This document shows positions 33,849 to 45,091 of a stretch of DNA of 64,000 nt, piece by piece. The stretch lies in NCBI GenBank assembly GCA_037952775.1, contig JBANAY010000004.1, forward strand, positions 14,942,001 through 15,006,000, in the 5' to 3' direction. The position numbers were made by a program, and so were the translations under genes. This stretch comes from Clonostachys chloroleuca. Its lineage: Eukaryota > Ascomycota > Sordariomycetes > Hypocreales > Bionectriaceae. How positions within the stretch are numbered: position 1 is the stretch's first letter; each line of letters opens with the position of its first letter. A model generated the notes under the pieces. It searched no databases. It saw only the letters and a program-made list of their open reading frames with translations, and was not told the origin of the DNA.

Positions 33849-34782
33849 GGCTACGATGATTTCGGTCCCGGTGGGGGGGACGCTGGGGGAGACAAAGAGC
33901 TAACGTCGTCGAATTATGAGACAGGGCCGTGGATTTTTGGGTTCTCTAGAGGGTGGGCGGGGGAGACAAAGGGGTCGAGATGTTAACTGAGTACTGGGTC
34001 ACGATGAGTGTGTAGAGGAGAAATTCACGCCGAGGGTTCAAAGGCTAAGACCCCAAGGACCTCCGCTACCCCAGAAGCCAAAGGGGTGACAAGCAAGTGG
34101 GAACCAGTTAATTAACCCGAGATAGACTGGAAGGTCACCATTGGCTGATAAGCGGTGGATCTGATTAGTAAACGCGGACTGGGCTTGAATCTTTTCGTCG
34201 AGCTGACCTCTCTCCGCACCGAATCACTGTGACCCCTCTCCAAATACCTTCCTGGCGCAGTAAGGAGGGGAAGGGATCTGAGCCAGTCAAAGCTGGGGGA
34301 GCTCTCAACCAACCTGGCGTCGTTGCTGGGGGTCCAGCGTCAGCAGGGGGGAATCCGGGGGAGCGTGGGGGAGCCGAGTGTTCCCCCTCTGTGCTGTCGA
34401 TTCACATTGCTCTTTGCAGGCAAGACGAGCCAATCTCCTCTACAGTAACATGCCAGCCCTAGAGATGCAGGTTACTGTAGAAGAGATTGGCTGATGACCA
34501 GACCTTGATCTCCTCACTGCACTCTCCAAGAGATGCGGGGCAAGCAAGGCCTTGTCGTCATTTCTGCAGACTGCACAATAGATATCCCAGTTTTGGACGG
34601 GATCGGAGCTACGGATGAGGCATTTCGCGAAGAGGCACGGATATTACGGAATGCAAATAGAACCTCAGCTGTTCATCACCCAACAAAGGACACACGGTGC
34701 ATAGGCTAACGGCTCAAGATTTCGACTGCAAATTCCACGCACCTTCTGTCTCGCCCGTCGTATAGTCTAGCACACGCCACCC
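33849..34782. promoter_or_regulatory. Upstream region of regulator, with hairpin
   Basis: This 930-base stretch holds the regulator's promoter on the left and the 3' side of the ene-reductase gene on the right. It contains the long inverted repeat at 34428-34492. No protein-like frame seen. Confidence 0.45.
34428..34492. repeat. 22-bp inverted repeat with 21-base loop
   Basis: The left arm (34428-34449, starting AGCCAATCTC) and right arm (34471-34492, ending GAGATTGGCT) are inverted copies with one mismatch in 22. It could form a stem-loop in RNA or a cruciform, be a dimeric binding site (the arm carries a CCAAT box), or be a small transposon footprint. No flanking duplication is obvious. 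Confidence 0.85.
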
Positions 34783-36158
34783 CTAGAGTCTACATGACTT
34801 GTCCCCGCTGCCCATAGGAGCAAGCTCGACACCCTCTAGATCCACGTAACCGTAGACCTCCATCTTGTCCCCGTCCGCCTCCAAGGCTTTCTCCCACTTC
34901 TCAGCACTCTTGTTGAACGCTTCAACAACCTCATCGTTGGTGAGGTCCATGGGACACTGATTTCTCCCGAGCTGGCGGATCTGGGTTCCTGCTGCTGTCT
35001 CGGTCAGGCCATAGTCTTGATTGTTGATCTTCAGGACAACGGCCCCCGTATTCACCCTGCCTTCCAGAATGTCCTTGGGCAACTTAGGCTCCGCGCAGAG
35101 GGGACGAGCCAGGCCAACTCCGTCAACGACATCAAGAGCCTTGACCATGGCGCTCACCGTGCGGAACCCTCCCGTCACAAAGACCTTGGTCTGCTTGAGT
35201 CTTGGCACAACCGATTCAGCGAACTCCAGGAAGAATGCCTCGCGCTTCTTGGTGTGTTCGTTCTTGTGCTCAAATGCCATGTCTTCGTAGGTACCGCCAG
35301 AGAGCTCCACAAAGTCAAACTGACACTGCTGTTCGAGGAGCTCACAGAGCTCAGCGCATTCTTCAGGGGTGAATCCCTTCTCGTCAAACTCAACCGAGTT
35401 GAGCTTCACGCCGAGGACAAACCCACTTGAAAGAGGGATGCGTATTCTGATGGCCGCGACAATCTCCACGATGATGCGAGCTCGGTTCGAAACAGAACCG
35501 CCATACTCGTCGGGGCGCTGGTTTGTCCTGCGAGAGAGGAACTGAGAGAGCAGGTAGCCGTGAGCACCATGGAGCTCTACACCGTCGAAGCCGGCCTTGT
35601 AAAGATACTCGGCCGCATGTGCAAATGCGTCCACGAGGCCCTTGATCTCTTGGTGGCTGGCAGCATGTGGCTTGGCAAATTTCATGCCCCACACCTCCTT
35701 GGTGAGGTGGACAGCTGAGGCCGATACAGGATCCGAGTTCAATCGACTCTGGACCTGTCGGCCAGCATGAGAGATCTGACCAATCATCAGACTTCCGGCG
35801 TGGTTGCCAGCCCAGGCAAGACGTTTATAGGCCTCGAAACGTGGCCCTTCGAAGTGCGCGTCGGGGGGATGATCAGGTTGCCGGGGCCCTCGATGTTGAT
35901 AGGGTCGACCATCAGGTTTCCGGTGAGGATGATACCGATCCCCCCTTCTCCGAACCATTTGAATGCATTGATGATGTCCGGGGTGGGGATGCCGCGTTTG
36001 CTGATGTCCTTGGTGTCCCAGGTGCACAACCTTTCGGTCATAGATGCTTTCAGGAACCGGTTCTTGGCTGTTCTTTGGGAAAAGGCCAGCTTGAGAGGCC
36101 TACCCAGTGCTGACACGTCCGAGACAGGTCGGTCCTGCCCGTATCGTTGTTTGGACAT
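34783..36158 (-). CDS. Old-yellow-enzyme-type NADH:flavin oxidoreductase, one frameshift
   Basis: The start at 36158 gives MSKQRYGQDRPV and an N-terminal barrel part up to EGPGNLIIPP. At the G run 35863-35868 (C run on the coding strand) the frame changes, and the barrel continues from DAHFEGPRFEAYKRLAWAG to the stop at 34783. One extra C would join them. Later motifs are intact: MIGQISHAGRQ, FDGVELHGAHGYLLSQFLS and YGGSVSNRARI, all standard for the FMN-binding barrel. Total is about 458 residues, longer than simple OYEs and like fungal relatives with a C-terminal tail. These enzymes reduce the C=C bond of enones or open related compounds using NAD(P)H. The last residues are CRL, a canonical peroxisomal signal. 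Either a sequence error or a recent inactivation. Confidence 0.9.
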
Positions 36159-37272
36159 GATGCGAACTGGCTCACAAAGGTCGAGGAGGTGGTAGATTGT
36201 CGAGGAGAAAAGAATGACCGTTAGGTTATGATTCTAGATCAAGGAACGTATGAAGCAAACAATGAAGTATAGCTGAGGACGAGCATCTCTGAATTTAACC
36301 TCACTTGGGAGCAAGTATCCGCGAACCACATGTTTCCCTGTTTGTCTCATGACCGAAGGAGCAGAGGTGCGCTGAAAGAATTGGATTTTAAGACAGCTCG
36401 ATTAGTCATTCCGAGCACGGTACGTACCTGGCCTAGGTCGGTTAGTGTTCCCGAGGCTCCGATGTGCGTTAGATCCACTTGCCTAAAGCGTACGGGGTCC
36501 GAAGCGCTAGACTGGGACCCACTTTCAGTTATTTGTCGGCGTCGTGCCATGCGGAGTATCATGGACTGTCGTACGGAGCGCCTGCGGTCATCTTGGAGCA
36601 TCAAAAAACGGTAGTTGAAAGAGCCTTGTGTTTTTTTGAAATGAGAGTATCGCCTAATGCGGTGAATAAAGAGCACACAGCCCTCTTAGTGGACCTGCTC
36701 TGACCATCCAGAGGAGGCAGCCGGGCCAAGTTTCCACTGGAAGCCATATCATGTTTGCTTCTCCGATTTCTTTGTGCAGCCGGGAAGGGATGAGGGTATG
36801 AAGGGTATTACAACTCTATCAAATAGATTTGTATTGTAGACAGCGACTGATGTGTGTATTGCCTTTCTACCATCAGCAAAAAAATAAAATAAAGATGAAA
36901 AGCAAGAATTTCAGGTGACCCGTTTGCTAATGCTCCCCTTGGACCAGTCTTGATTATGGCACCGGAGGTATGAGTTAGGCAGCTGCCCCTTGCTAGTTAC
37001 CTGTTCAAGCACGGTTGCGAGTGGAAAGGTGAGTGCCCAGTGCATATCTCAACATCGAAACCCGCCAAACAATCCGAAGAAGCCCTACCTCTTCGGTAAC
37101 AGTCCCGAGGCTCTTTTTGTAATCCTTGTCCGTCATATCCCGCCTCTTTGGAGCCTGGCAACATCCCAAGCCTCATATGAATGGCCATCTATCCACCACC
37201 TTGAGCAACATGTTGGTGTTTAGTTGCCATACTGACCTCCAAATCTTCACAGACCTTACAAAATCAACAGAA
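36159..37272. promoter_or_regulatory. Divergent promoter ene-reductase / ALDH
   Basis: The 1.1 kb between two outward-facing starts. It carries the second copy of the split motif at 37026-37053, about 220 bases before the ALDH start. Frames within it are not protein-like. Confidence 0.5.
37026..37053 (+). promoter_or_regulatory. Candidate shared operator, copy 2
   Basis: AAGGTGAG (37026-37033), GCCC, then TGCATATCTCAAC (37041-37053), in the same order as at 20710-20740 with spacing shorter by three bases. A 13-base exact match plus an 8-base exact match in two divergent promoters of the same gene set suggests a common regulator. Confidence 0.45.
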
Positions 37273-39026
37273 ATGGCTGCCAACGTCCTCGCATACCTCA
37301 CAACTCCGAACGGAATCCGGTACCGGCAGCCCTTGGGTCTGTTCATCAACAACGAGTTCGTCGAGTCCAAGTCCGGTGAGACGTTCCCGACAATCGACCC
37401 CGCGTATGAAAGCCCGCAATTCTACGACTTACAACTGCTGACCACCCTGTAGAACCGAGGAAGAGATCGCCCGTGTACACGCAGCCGGTGTCAACGATGT
37501 CGAAGATGCCGTACACGCTGCTCGTCAGGCCTTTGAGGGAGTCTGGTCCGACGTTGAAGGGAAAGACAGGAGTCGGCTTTTGTTCAAGTTGGCCGATCTT
37601 GTAGAGGAGAATGCACAAGTTCTTGCCGCCATCGAGTCGTGGGACAATGGTAAGCATTGAAGCGTGGCCCGTAATGGGCAACAAACGACTGACACTAGCA
37701 GGCAAGCCATACTCGACGGCCCTCCTAGAAGATATTCCAGAGGTCATTGACGTGTTTCGATATTATGCCGGTTGGGCGGACAAGAGCTACGGACAAGGTA
37801 TGATAGTCTTGTATTCTTTGAGACTTGGTTGACTGACCACATTGCACCCTGGAAAGTGATTCAAACAAGAGGGACCCAGCTCAACTACACTGTGCCAGAG
37901 CCAGTCGGCGTCTGCGGCCAAATCATTCCATGGAACTACCCCATCGTCATGGCCTCCTGGAAGGTAGCCCCAGCCATTGCTGCCGGAAACACGGTTATCC
38001 TCAAGATCTCGGAACAAACCCCTTTATCCGCCCTCTTCCTCGCTAGTCTAGTTGCACCGGCAGGCTTCCCCCTGGAGTCATCAACATCATCAACGGCTTT
38101 GGGCCGGTTGCTGGATCCGCACTTGCCTCCCACACTGATGTGGATAAGATCGCGTTTACTGGCTCTACCCAGACAGGAAAGGAGATCATGAAGTTAGCAT
38201 CGTCTAACCTGAAAAGTGTCACTTTGGAAACTGGAGGAAAATCCCCTCTGATCATCTTTAACGACGCCGATTTGCATGCTGCAGTTGGGGCTGCGTATCC
38301 GGGCATCATGGCTAACGCTGGGCAAAACTGCACTGCGAACAGCCGCGTGCTAGTTCAAGAAGACATATACGACCGCTTCCTCAAACTGTTCAAATCCAAG
38401 GCAGTTTCCGACACCAACATTGGGGACCCATTTGACGAAGACACGTCCCAAGGGCCCCAAGTTACGCGAACGCAATTCAACCGCATCCTCTCCTACATTC
38501 AGTCTGGAAAGGATGAGGGTGCCAAGCTTGTGTATGGAGGCAAGGCATATAAGAACCTCAACGACAAGGGTTTCTATCTCGAGCCAACCATCTTTAGCCA
38601 TGTGACGCCCCAGATGCGGATTTACCGGGAGGAGATATTTGGCCCCGTTGTCGTCATCTTGCCATTCAAGACGGAGGACGAAGTAGTCAAGATGGCGAAT
38701 GACACCGAGTTCGGCCTGGCAGCGGCAGTTTTTACCCGCGACATTTCTCGAGCACATCGCATCACACGAAAGATCAAGGCTGGTAGTAAGTTGTCCGTAT
38801 TCTTCAAGTTCTGGCGGTAGCATTCATGCTGACGATGGAACAAGCTGTGTGGATCAACAACAGTCAAACCGTAGATCCTCGAATTCCGTTTGGTGGCTTC
38901 AAGCAGTCAGGCATTGGTCAGGAGCAGGGAGAGGCCGGTATCAGGGCGTACACGAATTACAAGACAGTAGTAGTTGATTTGGCTCCCGAGGGGCACAGTC
39001 AAACTTCATTGGAGCCAAAGTTGTGA
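37273..39026 (+). CDS. Aldehyde dehydrogenase, paralog B, one frameshift
   Basis: Exons 37273-37403, 37453-37649, 37702-37797, 37857-38785 and 38845-39026 mirror those of the ALDH at 23403; the first two have the same lengths. Motifs include [42 protein letters not shown] and [11 protein letters not shown], with the nucleophilic Cys codon at 38329, and [13 protein letters not shown]. Within exon 4 the frame shifts at the C run 38068-38072: PAGFPL runs out of frame, while [13 protein letters not shown] coding continues in the next frame. One lost C explains it. Otherwise the gene is whole. It would oxidise an aldehyde to the acid with NAD(P)+. It ends PKL, a possible peroxisomal signal. The gap between paralogs is about 12 kb. 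Confidence 0.92.
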
Positions 39027-39874
39027 GACACTGCTCCTACACCAATGCAAGGCTTCATAGCCAGAAGGAGGAGGGAACATCTCAACGTTCTCCAAGCACA
39101 CTGTAACGGAAAGGTGTTTCTCAAACCCATAGACAGATTTCAATAGGCATTTGATCAAACAGTAGTTATGACACTTTAATTTGGAACTCAAACAATATAC
39201 AAGAGTCCGGTCAGTCGGATGACGAGCACCGGTATCTCGAGTTGTAATATTGGCGCCTTGCATATGTATTGTTCCGCCTCCTGTAGAAAAATCTCACTGA
39301 TACACTAACCATAAGAAAAACACAGATTTTCAGTGCTGCTAGGAAGGGTTGCATAATCGTCTGCAATGTATTTGCGCGCGTTTTTCAGATGCAGATTGGA
39401 AGGCCGAGCTGTCTCACTCACTACGATGAAATGCGCTGCGAGCGCAGCCTAACAGAAAGAGTTTGGCTTGTGGTACCTACAAGTTGGTGTTGGTTCCCTG
39501 ACGCTACCGACTCGGGCGTTGGATGATCTTGGTACAGCTCAAAGAGGCAACTGGCCAGGCTCATCTGGCATTGCATTTCTGCCGTCCTGTTGGCAGAATC
39601 GCGTCGAGGTTCAATGAGGCAAGTGGCGAGGCGCGTATAGGACAGGTGAAAAGTCGGGATTAGTAATAAGGATCTTGGTAAGAACGTAGGTCGATTAATG
39701 GCAAATCGGCGATGGAGAAGACGCTCGGAGTGCAAAGCGTCATGGCAACAATAAGGATAGCACAATGTTGCCATCGAATTGTTGCTTTAGACTCGACAGG
39801 CCGTGTTCGATACAGAGGATTGGCTAGAGGCATTTCACTCCCTTCTCGGCTTGCATCATCAAATCTCAAAAACT
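39027..39874. other. Intergenic before AT-rich block
   Basis: No supported gene. The right part should hold the promoter of the truncated cytochrome-b5-like gene. Confidence 0.4.
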
Positions 39875-40000
39875 ATGGCGGCTTCACGTTCGTTCACCCT
39901 TCAAGACGTCGCCAAGCACGACAGTGCTGATGATTCTTACATGGAGCAAGGTATACGGCTACACTTCTTTCCTCAAAAAGTATCCGTAAGTCACCCATAG
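39875..40000 (+). pseudogene. Truncated cytochrome b5-like N terminus
   Basis: The frame from 39875 reads MAASRSFTLQDVAKHDSADD, the usual opening of a cytochrome-b5-type heme domain (compare the TxxEVAxHNSxDD pattern). After about 25 residues the family resemblance stops. A GTATAC donor-like site is at 39950, and from about 40010 the sequence is AT-rich transposon material. The heme-ligand histidines further on are not present. The gene was cut by the edge of the AT-rich block. The full protein could have been a b5-fusion enzyme (desaturase or lactate-dehydrogenase type), which cannot be decided. Confidence 0.6.
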
Positions 40001-40547
40001 TACTTAAGACGAATTTCCCCTCTTCATCCAAAGCCGAAACATGGCTACTGACCTTTCATTATATTAAAGGTTAAAAAGCGTTTTTTATTTAAAGTATCCT
40101 CTTTCAAACCCTGATTTCTTCTATACCTTTTCCTCCCTTCTTATTACCCTACTTATTCTTCTTATTAATAGTAATCTGCTTAAATAATACTATCTTAAAT
40201 ATAAGGAATTAGAATTATATTAATCTCTAACTTCTTAATACTAAGATAGCTTTAGTATTAAGTTTATTTTTAGATATATATCTAAGGATATTCTTTCTAA
40301 AGTAATATAGGATTTTAATCTATTCCTCAGAGAGACTATTAAATATATATTAATCTAGTTTTTTAATCTTATTAGTTTTAATAGTTTTTATAAAACTAAT
40401 AAACTTATAGTTACTAATATTAATCTTAAGCTTTATTATATTTAGATAGATAATTTATTATTTTTAAGAAAAAATATTAAAATCTTATTTTTTACTATAA
40501 TATATATATTCTAATTATTAGTAAATAATAAAAACTATAGATATATT

Positions 40548-40736
40548 TGTTGGTATACTAAATACTACTGACTAGCAGTCACTGGCTGGAAGCCAGAAGC
40601 AGAGCGGTTCGCTTAGTCAGGACCGCTCTGAAACTGTATTTATAACCGGTTCACTTCTGTAGCTAGGATAGTAACTCAATCAATCACTTTCAACCTATCT
40701 ACTCTATAGCGTACGCTTTGGAAAAGCCTTCCAACA
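40548..40736 (+). mobile_element. Solo LTR, 189 bp, with ATATT target duplication
   Basis: Starts TGTTGG and ends CCAACA, perfect terminal inverts common in Ty1/copia LTRs. It is flanked by ATATT on both sides (40543-40547 and 40737-40741). It keeps normal base composition (CpA and TpG present) inside a ruined block, so it appears to be a later arrival or to have escaped mutation. A second copy, mutated, is at 61010-61198. Confidence 0.92.
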
Positions 40737-40781
40737 ATATTAGTATTAGTACTCTAGCTAAAGAGCTATTAGTACTTACTA

Positions 40782-41001
40782 GGTTAGATAATTTATACTA
40801 AACAGGGGTCTAGGGTAGATTAGAGTATAACTAATCAGAATATTATTCTAAGTAGTATAATTAGATTATTATAAACTATATAATAGGAGTTACTATTAAT
40901 ATATAAATATTATAGAGCTAGTTTTAATAATATATAAATAATATTAATTAATAACTATCTAAAAGAGTATTCTAACTAATAAAATAAATATATATATATA
41001 T
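40782..41001 (+). repeat. 220-bp dispersed repeat, copy 1
   Basis: Begins near GGTTAGATAATTTATACTAA and includes ACAGGGGTCTAGGGTAG. It matches 57245-57478 directly and 46780-46997 in inverted orientation. The two copies here face each other across the transposon nest, so they may be the ends of one larger element, or independent insertions. The type of element is unknown. Confidence 0.8.
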
Positions 41002-41485
41002 TCTATATAGAGTATTAGAAGTATAATACTTCTAATTACTCTTCCTAGTATAGCTTATAGAATATATTACTTTAGGTACTTTTAGACTTAAAGTAGGTTT
41101 ATATATAATAAGTATAACCTATTAAGAAGGCTTTTATTTATAATATAATACTCTCTCTTTATTAGTCTTATTCTTAGGATCTTTTTTCTATTTAACTAGT
41201 AAGTTTTTTTTCTTCTTCTTTCTATATATTAAGATTATATTATAATCTTTATTATATTTAATTATATTTAGAAACCTCTATATTTAAAGACTAATAAATA
41301 GTCTTTTCTATTTTCTACTATTTAGTTATTTAGTTTTCCTACTAATATATCTTATACTTTATACTTTAAGATATAAGAGAAGTATATTATATTATCCGAA
41401 GGAAAATCTTCCAGATATAATAAGTATATATATTCTAAGTATTATTATAATAGTATATTAATAACTTTAAATTATAGATATCTTC

Positions 41486-41701
41486 TATCAGAGGCAAGGG
41501 TCGGTTCAAGGGAGTAAAGGGGTTATAAGTGCATCGCAGGAGCCTAGCAGCAGTCTAATCTGCTGTTAGAGGTCTCCTCGTAGTTATATTAATTACTAAA
41601 GCTCTCTATCTTCTCCTGTAATACCCTTCTAAGGGATAAGGCGCAGGGTCAGACCTCTGGTTATATACTTTATCAGGTGATCTGTCAGTTAACTACTGAC
41701 A
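41486..41701. repeat. Left LTR
   Basis: 216 bases, ending ACTACTGACA. It differs from the right LTR at about 17 positions, all of them transitions. Confidence 0.92.
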
Positions 41702-44700
41702 GATTGCCCTCCCTTACTGATACTGTCCATAGTACTAATAATACAGCTGCTAATCTTATAATACCCTCAGGCTATCCTCCTATATAAAATACTTTATATC
41801 CCGGCTTCCTACTGTCCTTATTAAAAACCCTTCTGTAAGCAGGGAAAAGAGTAACAGCTACCTAGGCTATATATCTATCCTGTACCTTACTGCTAACTAT
41901 CCTTCTTATTACTATTAGCTTATAGTTTATAATTATATAGGGATATCTCTATTAAAGCTATATAATAATAGGATCTTTTAATAGTTAAATATAACTATAT
42001 ATAATTATCTTTATAATACTCTCGCAAGTACCTCGCCTGTAACTTATAGGTATATAAGTAAATTACTGCTGTTATTATTATAGCCCCTATAATAGGCCTC
42101 TTAGTTATATATAGCTATTATATATAAAAGGTTAATAGAGGGAGAGTTATTAAAAACTTACTTAATAGTAGTAACTCTCCTTCTTATAGCTTATATTTAT
42201 TCTTTATTATTTCTTAATTTCTTCCTTCTTTATATATTATTATTATTATCTCTTATAAGTAGCTAGGTCTTAATATTATAACCTGCGCCTATATATTATA
42301 GCTAACTTAAAGCAGTAAAGTAAGTATACTACTACTACTATTATTATATAAGTATCCTCTAGATTACTATTAGGTTATATAAGATACTTAACTAATATAT
42401 CTAGGCCTATTACCTCCTCTCTTACTATATTATCTAGGGCTAAAGAGCCTAAGGAGGATTAAACCCTTAATTTAAAGATATAAGCCTGATACTAGTATTA
42501 TACTTAAGATTTACTGCTAACTACTAATAGGAATAATAAGATTTACTATTACTATCTGGCTGTATTAGCAGCTTTTAATAACTCGGGGCTAGTCTCTATC
42601 TGCTATAATAATAGTAATAGTATATATTTACTATTATAGGACTTAAGACTCTCTAGTATTCTAGTTACTAACCCTATAATAGCTAATTCTGAAAAGTATA
42701 TATACTATACTGTATATAGTAAACCCTGTTTACCTGTAATTAGCAGTAGTTATAAGACTACTGCAGTAGCCCTTGTAGCTAAGGCCTCTAAGGAGGTTAT
42801 TAATAAGGTAAGTCTTTTCTCTTGCTAGTTTATTACTAGTCTGTTATTAACTACTGGATAGGATAAGTTAAAAGCCCTTTAATAGAAGGTATATCAGGCC
42901 CTTCAGGCTATAAAGAAGAAGACTGGTATAGCTGCTAACTAAGCTGCTGCTAGGCTTACTGCTTGTAAGTAAGAGGCTTACCAGGCTTATAATTATTTCT
43001 ATAATTAACTTTTCTTAAAACAGTTAACTGCCTTCAAATAATAGCAGCTGTAGCTACCTGCTAAGCTAATATTTATATCTCTTGCTTCTCTCTTACTATT
43101 TACTTGCTAATCTGTTGTTAGTCTGGCTGTAGCTCTGGGTCCTATATAGCCCTTAGTAATTATATAGTACTACTTACAGTACCTAATTTCTTCCCTATAG
43201 AGGAGGATAAGGAGGATAAGGAGGAGTAAGGGGCTAGTCCCCGGATAGTCTCTTATATATCTATAGTAGTACTACTGGTCGGCTGCTTTTTTAATTTATC
43301 TTTATATTTATTATTTATTCTTATAGTATTAGAGGGGTAGTACCCTAGTTAGCTAAATACTACTTCTTCTCTTTTCTATTATAAGGTAACTAAGATTCTC
43401 TTACTTATATATTATAGTATACCTATAATACTATAATTCTTCTCTTCTATATTTACTCTTAATTATAACTACTATACTTTAGTATAGTATCCTGATTTCT
43501 CTTACTATTCTCTTACTTTTTACTTACTTATCTACTACTATTAGTAAATTAAATTAAATCTGTACTAATATTAGTAGTTAAAATAAAAGGGGTTTAGGAG
43601 AAATAAGGGGTAAAGATTAGTAATTAGTAGTAAATTTCTAGTAGTTCTCTTATAACTCTCTTGCTTATTTATTATATTATACTAGTAGTAATATCTATAG
43701 TTACTTTCTATTACTCTCTGTTTATTTATAGTACTAATAGTACTATCTACTACTTATAACTCTCTTACTTCTCTCTTACTTCTCTCTTACTTATATAGTA
43801 TAATATACCAGTAGTAATACCTATATAATACTCTTCTTTTTACAGTATACTAGGAGTATAACCTACTACTTATAACTCTCTTACTCTTATAACTCTATTA
43901 CTTTTCTATTACTAGCTTCTTACTTTTCTTCTATATAGGAATTATCCTACTTATACTATTCTCCCTAATAGCTAGTTTATTATAATAACTAGTATCTATA
44001 TACTATAGGGTATCCCCTGATAAGACAGCTCCTCTAGTACCCCTCTGAGACTAGTATAATTATAGTAATACTCTATTAAGCTACTGGGTTATAGTTAACT
44101 CTCCTTAAGCTACTGGGTTATAGTTAACTCTTTAAGATATATACTGAAGGTAGGCTAACTATATACTTCCTGTATACAGCTGAAACCCTCTAAGTAAGTA
44201 AGATACTTACTATTAGATTATATCCTAATACAGAATATATCTATAGTACTTATAGAGCTAGATACAGAAGCAGTATAAAGGGATCTCTTCCTTTACTACT
44301 CTTACTCCTTATAGTACTGCTTATTCCCTTAAGAACTACTATAGACTTATAAGTAATATATATATAGTCTTCTGCTCTTAACCTTATAGGTATAGACTTA
44401 TTATTCACCTTAGTACTTATAGGCTTATAGGCTTATAGGTTTAATAGTAGTTATCTCTATAGGCCTATATCCTGCTGATATATAATACCCCAGAGGGTTG
44501 CTAGTAAGGTATATATAGGTATCTTATAACTCGCTTATAGGCTTACTGCTCGGGTATATAAGAAGGTTACCCTCCCTTTCATATACTCTTGTTCTCCTTT
44601 ATCTTCTTTATTAATCTCTTTATACTATATACCTTTAACTCACTGCTGAGCTGTAACAGGCTCGCTGGTTAGCTTATAATCTCTCCGAAGCTTATAGATC

Positions 44701-44870
44701 AGCTGTTTTATCATAGGATCTTATCTCTCTGTATTCTAAGGTTAATAAAGGCTTTTCCGGCCTACAGCTGGTAGGTCGCTAGTTAAATATCATAGAGTCA
44801 CCGGTTACGGCCTTATATACTTACGTACCCTAACAGTCCCTTCCTATCGTAGCGGGTAGAGCAATTAATA

Positions 44871-45086
44871 TATCAGAGGCAAGGGTCGGTTCAAGGGAGT
44901 GAAGGGGTTATAAGTATATCACAGGAGCCTAGCAGCAGTCTAATCTGCTGTTAGGGGTCTCCTCATGGTTATATTAATTACTGAAGCTCTCTACCTTCTC
45001 CCGTAATACCCTTCCAAGGGATAAGGCGCGGGGTCAGACCTCTGGTCATGTGCTTTATCAGGTGACCTGTCAGTTGACTACTGACA
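44871..45086. repeat. Right LTR
   Basis: 216 bases. At most sites that differ from the left LTR it keeps the G or C, so the left copy has suffered more changes. Confidence 0.92.
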
Positions 45087-45091
45087 TCTTC

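Larger units (their letters stand above)
41486..45086. mobile_element. LTR retroelement, 3.6 kb, with TCTTC target duplication
   Basis: Two direct 216-base repeats (41486-41701 and 44871-45086) bound a 3.17-kb interior. The five bases TCTTC precede the first (41481-41485) and follow the second (45087-45091), so the insertion is complete. Both LTRs begin TATCAG and end CTGACA; TATCAG looks like TGTCAG after a G-to-A change. The interior is full of stops in all frames and too short for a normal gag-pol element. It may be a non-autonomous or decayed copy. Part of it (about 42840-43250) has longer readable stretches rich in Ala/Gln/Lys, but no family was recognised. Confidence 0.9.
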
